DNA from: Nitrososphaerota archaeon | Lineage (GTDB): Archaea > Thermoproteota > Nitrososphaeria > Nitrososphaerales > CADDZS01 | Length of the DNA: 7,065 nt | NCBI GenBank assembly: GCA_027314685.1 | Contig: DAHVAI010000222.1 | Location: forward strand, 1-7,065 | Direction: 5' to 3' | Notes under the pieces: model-generated | Databases searched by the model: none | Told to the model about the DNA's origin: nothing | The model's input: the letters and a program-made list of their open reading frames with translations, nothing else | Part shown: positions 1 to 4,217 of the stretch, one piece after another | Layout: every line of letters begins with the position of its first letter | Numbering within the stretch: the stretch's first letter is position 1 | Made by a program: the position numbers and the translations under genes

Positions 1-240
1 CAATGCACACACCACATACTTAGCACCCAATAGCTTTAGAGATTTTAATCGATGCATTCCGTCCAGAGCCACGTGCGACTTTTGATCTATGAGAATGGGA
101 TCGCGTTGATAACCTGTACTCCTCATGTTGTTGGCCATCGAGCGAAGGCGTGAGGGAATTGTTTTCTCGTGAGGCCTTATCTGATCGACAGAGAATATCG
201 ATAGATGAATATCGATTCGACCCACCCGTACAGAGATCAA
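1..240 (-). CDS. ParB/sulfiredoxin-fold protein, SerK-like (partial, runs off left edge)
   Basis: The frame opens right after a TGA (243-241) and stays open for 80 codons to the window edge. The start is either TTG at 240 or GTG at 225. The second gives an N-terminus beginning MGRIDIHL, which fits a typical short beta strand before the domain. Visible motifs, numbered from the TTG, are VDQIRPHEKTI (18-28), a helix RLRSMANNMRSTG (31-43), a strand DPILID (47-52) and LDGMHRLKSLKLLGAKYV (59-76). This order (PHE-T, helix, DPI-ID, DG-HR, ALK-LG) is that of the ParB/Srx N-terminal domain found in free serine kinases (SerK/SbnI) and in ParB-like regulators. The Glu of PHE and the DGMHR motif match catalytic and nucleotide-binding positions known in that fold. 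The gene lies 35-50 nt downstream of eS17 on the same strand and may be cotranscribed. Whether it is a kinase, nuclease or DNA-binding regulator cannot be told from this fragment. Confidence 0.75.
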   Translation of the reverse strand, partial: MISVRVGRIDIHLSIFSVDQIRPHEKTIPSRLRSMANNMRSTGYQRDPILIDQKSHVALDGMHRLKSLKLLGAKYVVCAL

Positions 241-246
241 TCAATT

Positions 247-260
247 GCGGATTGTTCCGC
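247..260 (-). other. Short hairpin between eS17 and the ParB-like gene
   Basis: A perfect 5-bp stem (GCGGA/TCCGC) closes a 4-nt loop. It sits 6 nt before the TTG start of the ParB-like gene and 15 nt after the eS17 stop. It could affect initiation or processing between the two genes, or be chance. Part of it (ATTGTTCCGCT on the plus strand, 251-261) recurs at 294-304 inside the end of eS17. Confidence 0.3.
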
Positions 261-275
261 TAGTATTTCAGAGCT

Positions 276-539
276 TCATTCTGCTTGCTGAGCAATTGTT
301 CCGCTTTCGGCCCTGGCAGAAGTGTCTTCTACATCCTCGTCATCGGGCTCAGATTCTATCTTTTCTGCAGTTACATCAGCCGCCAAAGCAGTAATTGCTC
401 CCGCTATCTGGTTTCTGAGTGCCCTGTTTCTGATTATAGCTATTTCATCAAGCGCTTTCTTGTTTGCTTCAAAATCAGTAGAAAACATACCAGGATGCTT
501 GGCCAAGAATTCCTCGGCAAGTTTCTTTACCTTACTCAA
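276..539 (-). CDS. rps17e: Small-subunit ribosomal protein eS17 (S17e) with acidic C-terminal tail
   Basis: This 87-residue protein matches archaeal/eukaryotic eS17, a component of the 30S subunit. The core is at residues 4-50: VKKLAEEFLAKHP, then F-TDFEANKKALDEIA (family pattern F..DF..NK..L.E.A), then a basic R-RALRNQIAG segment (family pattern LRN.IAG.(I/V)T). The last 30 or so residues form an acidic, probably disordered tail (EPDDEDVED...), an extension I associate with thaumarchaeal eS17. The only usable start is TTG at 539, because a TAA directly precedes it in frame and the next Met is residue 18. The N-terminus is slightly shorter than in euryarchaeal homologues, which usually begin MGxVR. 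It lies 78 nt downstream of tatD on the same strand. A 10-codon upstream ORF overlaps its start. Confidence 0.9.
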   Translation of the reverse strand: MSKVKKLAEEFLAKHPGMFSTDFEANKKALDEIAIIRNRALRNQIAGAITALAADVTAEKIESEPDDEDVEDTSARAESGTIAQQAE

Positions 540-568
540 TTAAACCACTCGTACTTCAGCACCTTCAT
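536..568 (-). CDS. Possible 10-codon leader ORF overlapping the eS17 start
   Basis: ATG at 568 opens a short frame encoding MKVLKYEWFN and ending at TGA 538-536. Its stop overlaps the TTG start of eS17 (TTGA). That arrangement would suit stop-start translational coupling to a weak TTG codon. An AAGGAG tract lies about 17 nt before the ATG, too far for an ideal ribosome-binding site. No homologue is recognised; the ORF is short enough to be chance. Confidence 0.25.
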   Translation of the reverse strand: MKVLKYEWFN

Positions 569-617
569 ATTTCGAAATTGTGTAGCTCCTTAAGTTTCCT
601 CAGACCCTTAATCAGTC

Positions 618-1367
618 TTACGTTGATAGATAATTCTTCGAGTTCGAGCTCGTCAATTCGCACGTCTGATCAAACGGCAAATTGAGCAAATGACTCATTT
701 GAAAGACAACACTACTAACAAGAGTAGAATTGCTTGGCGCGTCATGCAAGGATCGGAATCTGGTTGGTGAGTCAGTCTCCGCTAGAATGAATCTTCGGTC
801 CGACATCTGTATGAGATTACCCATTCTCTTTGAGAATATTATGGAAGGGCCAAATGAAGTGTACATGCCTAGTGCGTGAATCCTCTTGAGCTCGTTTTCA
901 TTCCCTGCAAACCAGTGAAACAGCGTCCCCGACTTTAGAATATGAGTCGAAAGGAGTTCTAGTACTTCCAAGGTAGAATCTCTGCAATGAATTGAAACAG
1001 GTAGTTTCGTCTTTTCGGCCAACTCGAGCATTCTTTCAAAGAGATACCTTTGATCTTTAACTCGGCCGTAGTTTGGATCCAGTCCGATCTCGCCAATTCC
1101 ACTCGCGGATTTCGATAAGAGGAAAATCTTTTCTGTCATGTTATCGATCTCTTCTTTCGAGAGATTACCCGGATTTCGGAATATTTCCGGGTGGATTCCA
1201 ACAAAAGGGACCACTGACGCAAATTTCTTCGCAATATCGAGATTTCTAACTGACGCATCTACGGTTACGGAGTTTGAAATAACGCGCAAGTTACTTTGAT
1301 CATGAGATGACAGAAAACCCTCCAGCTCAGGAGAATCAAGATGCGCGTGCGCGTCGACTAACTTCAA
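618..1367 (-). CDS. tatD: TatD-family metal-dependent hydrolase (putative deoxyribonuclease)
   Basis: This 249-residue TIM-barrel amidohydrolase has the full set of TatD metal ligands: H7 and H9 in DAHAHLDSP, E93 in GEIGLDP, H127 in SIHCRDS, H151 in FHWFAG, and D199 in AETDSP. VGIHPE at 57-61 is the usual second strand. Family members bind two divalent metals; characterised ones act as 3'-5' exonucleases or DNA-repair nucleases in the cytoplasm. The length is close to the usual 250-265 residues. Translation begins at TTG (1367), which gives the expected MKLVDAHAHL start; the next internal Met is residue 77, inside the barrel. It starts 5 nt after the stop of the upstream 109-residue zinc-motif gene, so the two are very probably cotranscribed. 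The substrate is not determined by sequence; other TatD-like amidohydrolases exist. Confidence 0.88.
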   Translation of the reverse strand: MKLVDAHAHLDSPELEGFLSSHDQSNLRVISNSVTVDASVRNLDIAKKFASVVPFVGIHPEIFRNPGNLSKEEIDNMTEKIFLLSKSASGIGEIGLDPNYGRVKDQRYLFERMLELAEKTKLPVSIHCRDSTLEVLELLSTHILKSGTLFHWFAGNENELKRIHALGMYTSFGPSIIFSKRMGNLIQMSDRRFILAETDSPTRFRSLHDAPSNSTLVSSVVFQMSHLLNLPFDQTCELTSSNSKNYLST

Positions 1368-1372
1368 TACAA

Positions 1373-1702
1373 TCAGATGGACGGCGAGATTTTCCAGACG
1401 GCCTTTACAGGCGGCAGTCTAGGCTGGATGATGGCGTTTCTGTCCACTTTGAACTCGCTCCTGCGAACGTGAAAATCACACGTCATGCATCTCGCGGTCA
1501 CGAATTTGTCTGTTCTGTAGATTTTGGCAAGCTTTCCGACGCATCCTTCTTCTTCCCCCTTGAACACGCCGGGCAGCGAGTACTTCCAGACCATGACTTC
1601 CTTTGACTTGAACATGAGCTTCCAGCATTTTGCACAATAGGCAGAAACGTCTGGCCCACTCCTCATCAGACTGAACGTGGGATGCTGGCAATCTTTAGGC
1701 AT
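1373..1702 (-). CDS. Hypothetical small protein with two zinc-ligand clusters
   Basis: This 109-residue protein is not assigned to a family I recognise. Seven possible zinc ligands are visible: C5 and H7, then CAKC (C23, C26), C54, then CMTC (C72, C75). They suggest two zinc ribbons or one interleaved one. The basic, aromatic segments (KCWKLMFKSKEVMVWKYSLP) are consistent with nucleic-acid or protein binding. There is no signal peptide or membrane segment. The ATG at 1702 has an AT-rich TATA-like element about 31 nt upstream, so this gene probably opens the transcription unit that continues through tatD and perhaps eS17 and the ParB-like gene. The 5-nt gap to tatD suggests a linked role, but none can be named. 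Confidence 0.72.
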   Translation of the reverse strand: MPKDCQHPTFSLMRSGPDVSAYCAKCWKLMFKSKEVMVWKYSLPGVFKGEEEGCVGKLAKIYRTDKFVTARCMTCDFHVRRSEFKVDRNAIIQPRLPPVKAVWKISPSI

Positions 1703-1730
1703 GTCCAGAATATGCGTTTTCGCAACTTGA

Positions 1731-1736
1731 ATTTAA
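1731..1736 (-). promoter_or_regulatory. TATA-like box for the zinc-motif protein / tatD unit
   Basis: TTAAAT on the minus strand is centred about 31 nt before the ATG at 1702, with the purine-rich AGAG just upstream as a possible BRE. This predicts a transcript with only a few leader nucleotides. Assigned by spacing and sequence alone. Confidence 0.4.
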
Positions 1737-1762
1737 CTCTGTCCTTGATTCGGGCCTGATCA

Positions 1763-1781
1763 CAAGCATCAATTTGGCTTG
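1763..1781 (-). other. Hairpin just 3' of tRNA-Leu
   Basis: A 5-bp stem CAAGC/GCTTG with a 9-nt loop begins 6 nt after the encoded CCA of tRNA-Leu. It could help termination or 3' processing, but there is no U tract next to it. Confidence 0.3.
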
Positions 1782-1835
1782 CATGAATGGTGCGGGAGGT
1801 GGGATTTGAACCCACGAACCCCTAAGGGACAGGAG

Positions 1836-1866
1836 TTCCGCTCTATGCTAATGTCATGGCATAGAT
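1836..1866 (-). other. tRNA-Leu intron 2 (canonical 37/38)
   Basis: This 31-nt intron sits after G37. Its 7-bp hairpin and the two 3-nt bulges match a bulge-helix-bulge substrate for the archaeal splicing endonuclease. The central helix C32U33G34A35 / GCGG has one mismatch, so it is a slightly relaxed motif. Confidence 0.8.
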
Positions 1867-1873
1867 CCTCAGT

Positions 1874-1900
1874 CTCGCAAGTCTGCCAGCTGGCAAACCA
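1874..1900 (-). other. tRNA-Leu intron 1 (non-canonical 30/31)
   Basis: This 27-nt intron interrupts the 5' strand of the anticodon stem. The predicted motif has a CGCA/UGCG central helix, bulges GG^U and AG^A cut after the second base, and the inner stem GGUUUGCC/GGCAGACU with loop AGCU. Splicing restores G30-A31 and a 5-bp anticodon stem. Confidence 0.85.
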
Positions 1901-1963
1901 CCTGCGCCTTTGACCAGGCTGGGCGACCCCCGCACGTACTTTCCTCCGATTCGTTTTGACTTT

Positions 1964-1970
1964 CTTTAAG
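1964..1970 (-). promoter_or_regulatory. TATA-like box for tRNA-Leu
   Basis: CTTAAAG on the minus strand is centred about 34 bp before the tRNA 5' end, consistent with a short 5' leader trimmed by RNase P. Assigned by position only. Confidence 0.4.
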
Positions 1971-1991
1971 TTTTCTTGGGAGCGCAAATCC

Positions 1992-1997
1992 AATATG
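1992..1997 (+). promoter_or_regulatory. Weak TATA-like box for the peroxiredoxin gene
   Basis: AATATG is centred about 26-27 bp before the ATG at 2021, the spacing expected for a leaderless archaeal transcript. The match is weak; a TTAATT at 2002-2007 is an alternative but is closer than usual. Confidence 0.3.
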
Positions 1998-2020
1998 CTT
2001 CTTAATTGCCCCTTTAGAGT

Positions 2021-2482
2021 ATGTCAGAAGTAAGCGAAGGCGATGTTGCACCCGATTTCAGGCTAGAGTCAGATGACGGTAAGAGCTACTCACTATCACA
2101 GTTTCGTGGAAAGAAAGACGTGGTACTCTACTTCTACCCGAAAGACGACACTCCAGGTTGCACCAAAGAGGCATGCTCGTTTCGCGACAACGTGTCCAAG
2201 TTCGTTGGAAGAGATGCTCAGATAATAGGCGTGAGCCTTGATGATATTGACTCGCATTCAAAGTTTCGCCTAAAATACAATCTTAATTTTCCCCTGCTTT
2301 CCGACCCTGGCCACAAAATTTCCAGCGCATACGGCGTATTCAAATTGAAGAAGATGTACGGAAATGAATTCTGGGGCATTGAAAGATCAACTTTCGTCAT
2401 CGACAAGTCTGGAAAGATCAGGAAAGCATTCCGCCACGTCCAAGTCGACGGTCATACCGATGAAGTCCTGAAGAGTCTCTAG
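2021..2482 (+). CDS. bcp: Thioredoxin-dependent peroxiredoxin, PrxQ/Bcp family
   Basis: This 153-residue cytosolic thiol peroxidase reduces hydrogen peroxide and organic hydroperoxides, with electrons normally from thioredoxin. The peroxidatic Cys47 lies in [11 protein letters not shown], with T44 and P45 of the active site. Cys52, five residues on, is the resolving Cys typical of atypical 2-Cys PrxQ proteins. R122 in ERSTFVID is the conserved active-site Arg. The N-terminal VAPDF-L and YFYPKD are also family hallmarks. The length is normal and no export signal is present. The ATG at 2021 gives the standard short N-terminus. The gene diverges from tRNA-Leu across about 87 bp. A 32-codon basic ORF begins 37 nt after its stop and could share its transcript. 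Confidence 0.95.
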   Translation: MSEVSEGDVAPDFRLESDDGKSYSLSQFRGKKDVVLYFYPKDDTPGCTKEACSFRDNVSKFVGRDAQIIGVSLDDIDSHSKFRLKYNLNFPLLSDPGHKISSAYGVFKLKKMYGNEFWGIERSTFVIDKSGKIRKAFRHVQVDGHTDEVLKSL

Positions 2483-2519
2483 AAAGACTTTTCATTTGTT
2501 AGAATCAGTTTGAATTAGC

Positions 2520-2618
2520 ATGGCAAGAAAAAAAACTGAGAAAAGCAGACTGAAAAAGGCTCATAGGAGAGCTATTCACGGCGACCTCCGCAGAAAGATC
2601 AAGAGAACAAATCGATAG
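2520..2618 (+). CDS. Small, highly basic 32-residue protein (candidate)
   Basis: ATG at 2520 runs 32 codons to TAG at 2616-2618. The product begins MARKKTEKSRLKKAHRRAIH and ends RRKIKRTNR. Fifteen of 32 residues are Lys or Arg, with two His, and it could form a single amphipathic basic helix. This is the composition of tiny ribosomal proteins or RNA-binding peptides. It lies 37 nt downstream of the peroxiredoxin stop on the same strand, with no clear TATA box or Shine-Dalgarno of its own, so it may be read from the peroxiredoxin transcript. It does not match eL39, eL41 or eS30 as I know them. The biased composition and start just after a real gene favour it being genuine, but an A-rich chance ORF is possible. 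Confidence 0.5.
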   Translation: MARKKTEKSRLKKAHRRAIHGDLRRKIKRTNR

Positions 2619-2628
2619 ACCCAATACT

Positions 2629-2773
2629 GAGCTTTCAATGGTGCGTATGTACTTTCTGAGCTCTTCAAAGCTCACTATATAGCAAAACATGCTGAAGCAA
2701 GCTCGCTCATAAGGTTAGGGAGCTCTGTTTTATGCCAACGGCGCGAAACTAACTGTTCCGAGCTTAGAGAGCT
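2629..2773. repeat. Cluster of GAGCT/AGCTC motifs
   Basis: GAGCT or its complement AGCTC occurs at 2629-2633, 2658-2663, 2669-2673, 2700-2704, 2720-2725, 2760-2764 and 2769-2773. The copies at 2658 and 2720 are the full palindrome GAGCTC. One pair forms the hairpin TGAGCT-CTTCAA-AGCTCA (2657-2674). This density is far above chance for a 5-mer in 145 bp. Function unknown: RNA structure or a protein-binding array. Confidence 0.5.
2675..2682 (+). promoter_or_regulatory. Orphan TATA-like element CTATATAG
   Basis: This palindromic AT-rich element resembles an archaeal TATA box and would place a start site near 2704, inside the GAGCT-rich tract. No protein gene follows. It could drive a small RNA or be accidental. 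Confidence 0.25.
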
Positions 2774-3281
2774 TGAAACGCATTGTTCGCTTTGAGTCTT
2801 GCTTTCTCGCGCGTCCGCCATTGCGATCGACTATAGCGGTTCTAGTAGGAATCAATGCAGGAATTGCATGACATTAGCTTAGCGCCATCCTGGGTCAATA
2901 GGTCCAAGGAAACTCATGTATTTCTGATGAGCGCTACATTCCGGACTGGTCCAATATTTCTCTGATTCAACTTTTGAGTTACCATCGATAAGTCGTAACG
3001 ATCTGTCAATTCCTTTCGAAATCGATGTGTCACAACGGGGCTATTGAGAATGTCTTTCAAGTTCGGATTCGAGAGTTCAATCCACTGCATTTGAAGGAGC
3101 CGAGGACGGAAATCCGCCTAAAAGGACGAAATTCTTTCGCGTGTCGACTTGTATTTCGTTGACGAATAAAAGAAATTGAAAAGCAATACGCTGCGCATTC
3201 CTCTAAGAGGCAGGATTTCAAACACTAATTTACAAGCAAAATCTCTTGAATATTGATCAACTGGCTCCGAACTTCGATAAT

Positions 3282-3301
3282 AGGAAAAGCCGATCTTTCC
3301 T
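3282..3301 (-). terminator. Possible hairpin terminator of the V4R gene
   Basis: A 6-bp stem AGGAAA/TTTCCT with an 8-nt loop lies about 37-56 nt after the V4R stop codon. On the minus strand the 3' arm reads TTTTCCT followed by ATTAT. It is a pyrimidine-rich end of the sort where archaeal transcription can stop, but it is not diagnostic. Confidence 0.3.
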
Positions 3302-3337
3302 TCCTTACACTGGAAGTCAAATAGAGTGCATTCGATC

Positions 3338-3862
3338 CTAAACAGTTCTGAGTTTGAACTCGCAGTAAGGGTTTCCTTTGCAAAGACATTTCTCCTCGAC
3401 ACAGGTAAATTTCTTCTTTAACAGAATCTGAGAAGCTCCTACGATGATTCCCGCCATGATGTAGCATTCGGACTTGCCAGTCCTTCCCGCGGCGGCTGCA
3501 AAGAAACAATCCTCGATTCTGACTATTGGTTCTCCCTGGATTCCTGAAAGAATCATTTTGAGAAGTGGTGTGTGAAATACTCCGTACCCGTGATTTTTCC
3601 CCAGCTCCATGAATTTCTTAATTACTTCTATCCTTGAAAGCTCCATTTTTTGCATATTCTGACCCATCAGCTCCCCGTACCCCAGACCCATGTCATACAG
3701 GATTACTGAGGCCCCGCTCTGGAAGGAGGAGTAGAGCTTTTCCCTTAGTCCCTTGTAGAATTGCTCATCAATTATCATGATGCGCTGTTTTAGGAAATTA
3801 TCTTCAAGCCGGCCTGAATCAGGGTCGCGACGGATTTGAAATCCAGTGTCTTTATCGTTCAA
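3338..3862 (-). CDS. V4R-domain protein (4-vinyl-reductase-like ligand-binding domain)
   Basis: This 174-residue protein ends in a V4R domain at about residues 110-172. The signature is ECYIMAGIIVGASQILLKKK followed by FTCVEEKCLCKGNPYCEFKLR. It matches the family pattern of a Gly/Ala-rich helix, then E-KC-A-G---C-F, with C154, C159, C161 and C167 as potential metal or thiol ligands. V4R domains share the Bet3/TRAPP fold and are thought to bind small molecules; they occur in regulators, methyltransferases and bacteriochlorophyll proteins. The N-terminal part (RRDPDSGRLE..., GASVILYDMGLGYGELMG) is the usual companion segment. There is no DNA-binding domain or membrane segment. The start is TTG at 3862, directly after an in-frame TAG; Met29 (3778) is an alternative but would remove the conserved RDPDSGRL segment. 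It is monocistronic, with its own TATA box. Ligand and role unknown. Confidence 0.85.
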   Translation of the reverse strand: MNDKDTGFQIRRDPDSGRLEDNFLKQRIMIIDEQFYKGLREKLYSSFQSGASVILYDMGLGYGELMGQNMQKMELSRIEVIKKFMELGKNHGYGVFHTPLLKMILSGIQGEPIVRIEDCFFAAAAGRTGKSECYIMAGIIVGASQILLKKKFTCVEEKCLCKGNPYCEFKLRTV

Positions 3863-3885
3863 CTAGAATACCAACTTCTGTTGTG

Positions 3886-3893
3886 TATTGTAA
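3886..3893 (-). promoter_or_regulatory. TATA-like box for the V4R gene
   Basis: TTACAATA on the minus strand is centred about 27 bp before the TTG start at 3862. It implies an almost leaderless transcript and supports the TTG start over the internal ATG at 3778. Confidence 0.45.
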
Positions 3894-3944
3894 GATCGCC
3901 TCATTACCTGACAGCATTGGGAATGGGTCAAATAGAAACATAAA

Positions 3945-3991
3945 ACAATTCAGGATTCTGGCTCAATATGTCTCATCCTGACAAGAATTGT
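3945..3991. other. Large imperfect inverted repeat in non-coding DNA
   Basis: ACAATTC (3945-3951) pairs with GAATTGT (3985-3991), and AGGAT (3952-3956) pairs with ATCCT (3975-3979). The result is a 12-bp two-part stem with a 5-nt one-sided bulge (GACAA) and an 18-nt loop. It sits in the roughly 200-bp gap (3863-4062) between the V4R promoter and the tRNA-Thr 3' end, where no protein gene is visible. It may be an RNA structure or an operator. Confidence 0.4.
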
Positions 3992-4054
3992 GAACTCTGA
4001 GATGGATTTGCACACTCAATAAAGGCCATGTCGGGCATGATCTTCAGTTATTGG

Positions 4055-4059
4055 AAAAA
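4055..4059 (-). terminator. T-tract terminator after tRNA-Thr
   Basis: On the minus strand the sequence CTTTTTCC begins 3 nt after the discriminator base of tRNA-Thr. A short T run just past a tRNA is the usual archaeal termination signal. Confidence 0.5.
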
Positions 4060-4062
4060 GTT

Positions 4063-4166
4063 AGCCGTGGACGGGATTTGAGCCCGTGACCTATTGCTTT
4101 CTTTCCAACTTACTTCCGTAATATTGTTACGAGGCAATCGCTCTGGCCAGGCTGAGCTACCACGGC
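4063..4166 (-). tRNA. tRNA-Thr(CGU) with one intron, no encoded CCA
   Basis: The acceptor stem GCCGUGG (4166-4160) pairs perfectly with CCACGGC (4070-4064), with discriminator U (4063), as expected for archaeal Thr. The D arm is GCUC/GAGC, the anticodon stem AUUGC/GCAAU, and the T stem ACGGG/CCCGU. The spliced loop is CUCGUAA with anticodon CGU (4131-4129), reading ACG. A 29-nt intron (4127-4099) sits at 37/38. The T loop reads CUCAAAU, so position 54 is C rather than the usual U. The 3' end is followed by AA, so CCA must be added by the nucleotidyltransferase. It is transcribed divergently from the adjacent mutase gene. Confidence 0.92.
4099..4127 (-). other. tRNA-Thr intron (37/38)
   Basis: This 29-nt insert contains UUAC-GGAA-GUAA and a CAA/UUG outer pairing as its inner stem. 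The boundary is ambiguous by one A. Only two pairs of the expected 4-bp central helix form (C32-G, U33-A), so the splice motif is relaxed compared with those in tRNA-Leu. Confidence 0.75.
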
Positions 4167-4196
4167 GCGCTTGGAAAAAATAGTTTGCCCGCATTG

Positions 4197-4207
4197 TATT
4201 TAAAATA
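4197..4207 (-). promoter_or_regulatory. TATA box for tRNA-Thr
   Basis: TATTTTAAATA on the minus strand is centred about 36 bp before the tRNA 5' end. It is the strongest TATA match in the window and fits a short tRNA leader. Confidence 0.55.
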
Positions 4208-4217
4208 TGTAGCCCGA

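Larger units (their letters stand above)
1788..1933 (-). tRNA. tRNA-Leu(GAG), two introns, CCA encoded
   Basis: The acceptor stem is GCGGGGG (1933-1927) with CUCCCGC (1798-1792), discriminator A (1791) and genomically encoded CCA (1790-1788). The D stem is GCC/GGC, the T arm is GUGGG-UUCAAAU-CCCAC, and a 14-nt variable region marks a class II tRNA. Removing two introns gives an anticodon arm CAGGA-CUGAGGC-UCCUG with anticodon GAG (1870-1868). Intron 1 (1900-1874, 27 nt) lies at position 30/31. It has a clean bulge-helix-bulge: CGCA/UGCG centre, 3-nt bulges GGU and AGA, and an 8-bp inner stem. Intron 2 (1866-1836, 31 nt) lies at the canonical 37/38 site, with a 7-bp inner stem UCUAUGC/GCAUAGA, bulges GGA and AAC, and a central helix with one A-G mismatch. 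The mature length is 85 nt plus CCA. C38 is slightly unusual. It reads CUC and CUU codons. Confidence 0.93.
2619..3337. other. 719-bp tract with no convincing protein gene
   Basis: No open frame here looks protein-like. The left 150 bp hold seven GAGCT/AGCTC motifs, a 6-bp hairpin and a TATATA-like element. Further right are small inverted repeats: ATGCA-N5-TGCAT near 2855, CCTCT-A-AGAGG at 3200-3210, and AGGAAA/TTTCCT at 3282-3301. The tract may hold an unannotated small RNA or the remains of a decayed gene; I cannot identify either. Confidence 0.5.

Noticed and set aside
193..216. Direct repeat GAATATCGAT, twice at 14-bp spacing
   Set aside because: It lies within the coding part of the ParB-like gene, with a spacing that is not a codon multiple. 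It is best explained by coding for IDI and SIF with similar codons.
20..244. 74-codon minus-strand open frame with an ATG
   Set aside because: It overlaps the ParB-like gene in another frame. Its translation is Ser/Arg-rich without any recognisable pattern, while the neighbouring frame shows clear domain motifs.
1476..1691. Minus-strand frame inside the zinc-motif gene, in the same frame as tatD
   Set aside because: It could suggest a longer tatD, but it ends at a stop at 1476 and lies within the coding region of the 109-residue protein, whose Cys motifs are convincing.
1790..1935. Single-intron reading of tRNA-Leu
   Set aside because: No single insert gives a 7-nt loop with U33 and a leucine anticodon; only the two-intron model restores the A31-U39 pair and GAG.
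2505..2690. 61-codon minus-strand frame opposite the basic small ORF
   Set aside because: It is antisense to the basic ORF; its Ser/Leu-rich translation is the expected mirror of a Lys/Arg-rich sequence, and it has no motif or promoter.
2925..2965. Possible C/D box guide RNA (TGATGA ... CTGA)
   Set aside because: Only 41 nt between boxes, no convincing internal D'/C' pair, and no terminal stem from the flanking bases.
3118..3402. 94-codon minus-strand open frame running past the V4R stop
   Set aside because: It begins inside the V4R coding region in another frame and the translation shows no domain. The part beyond 3338 could be coding, but nothing supports it.
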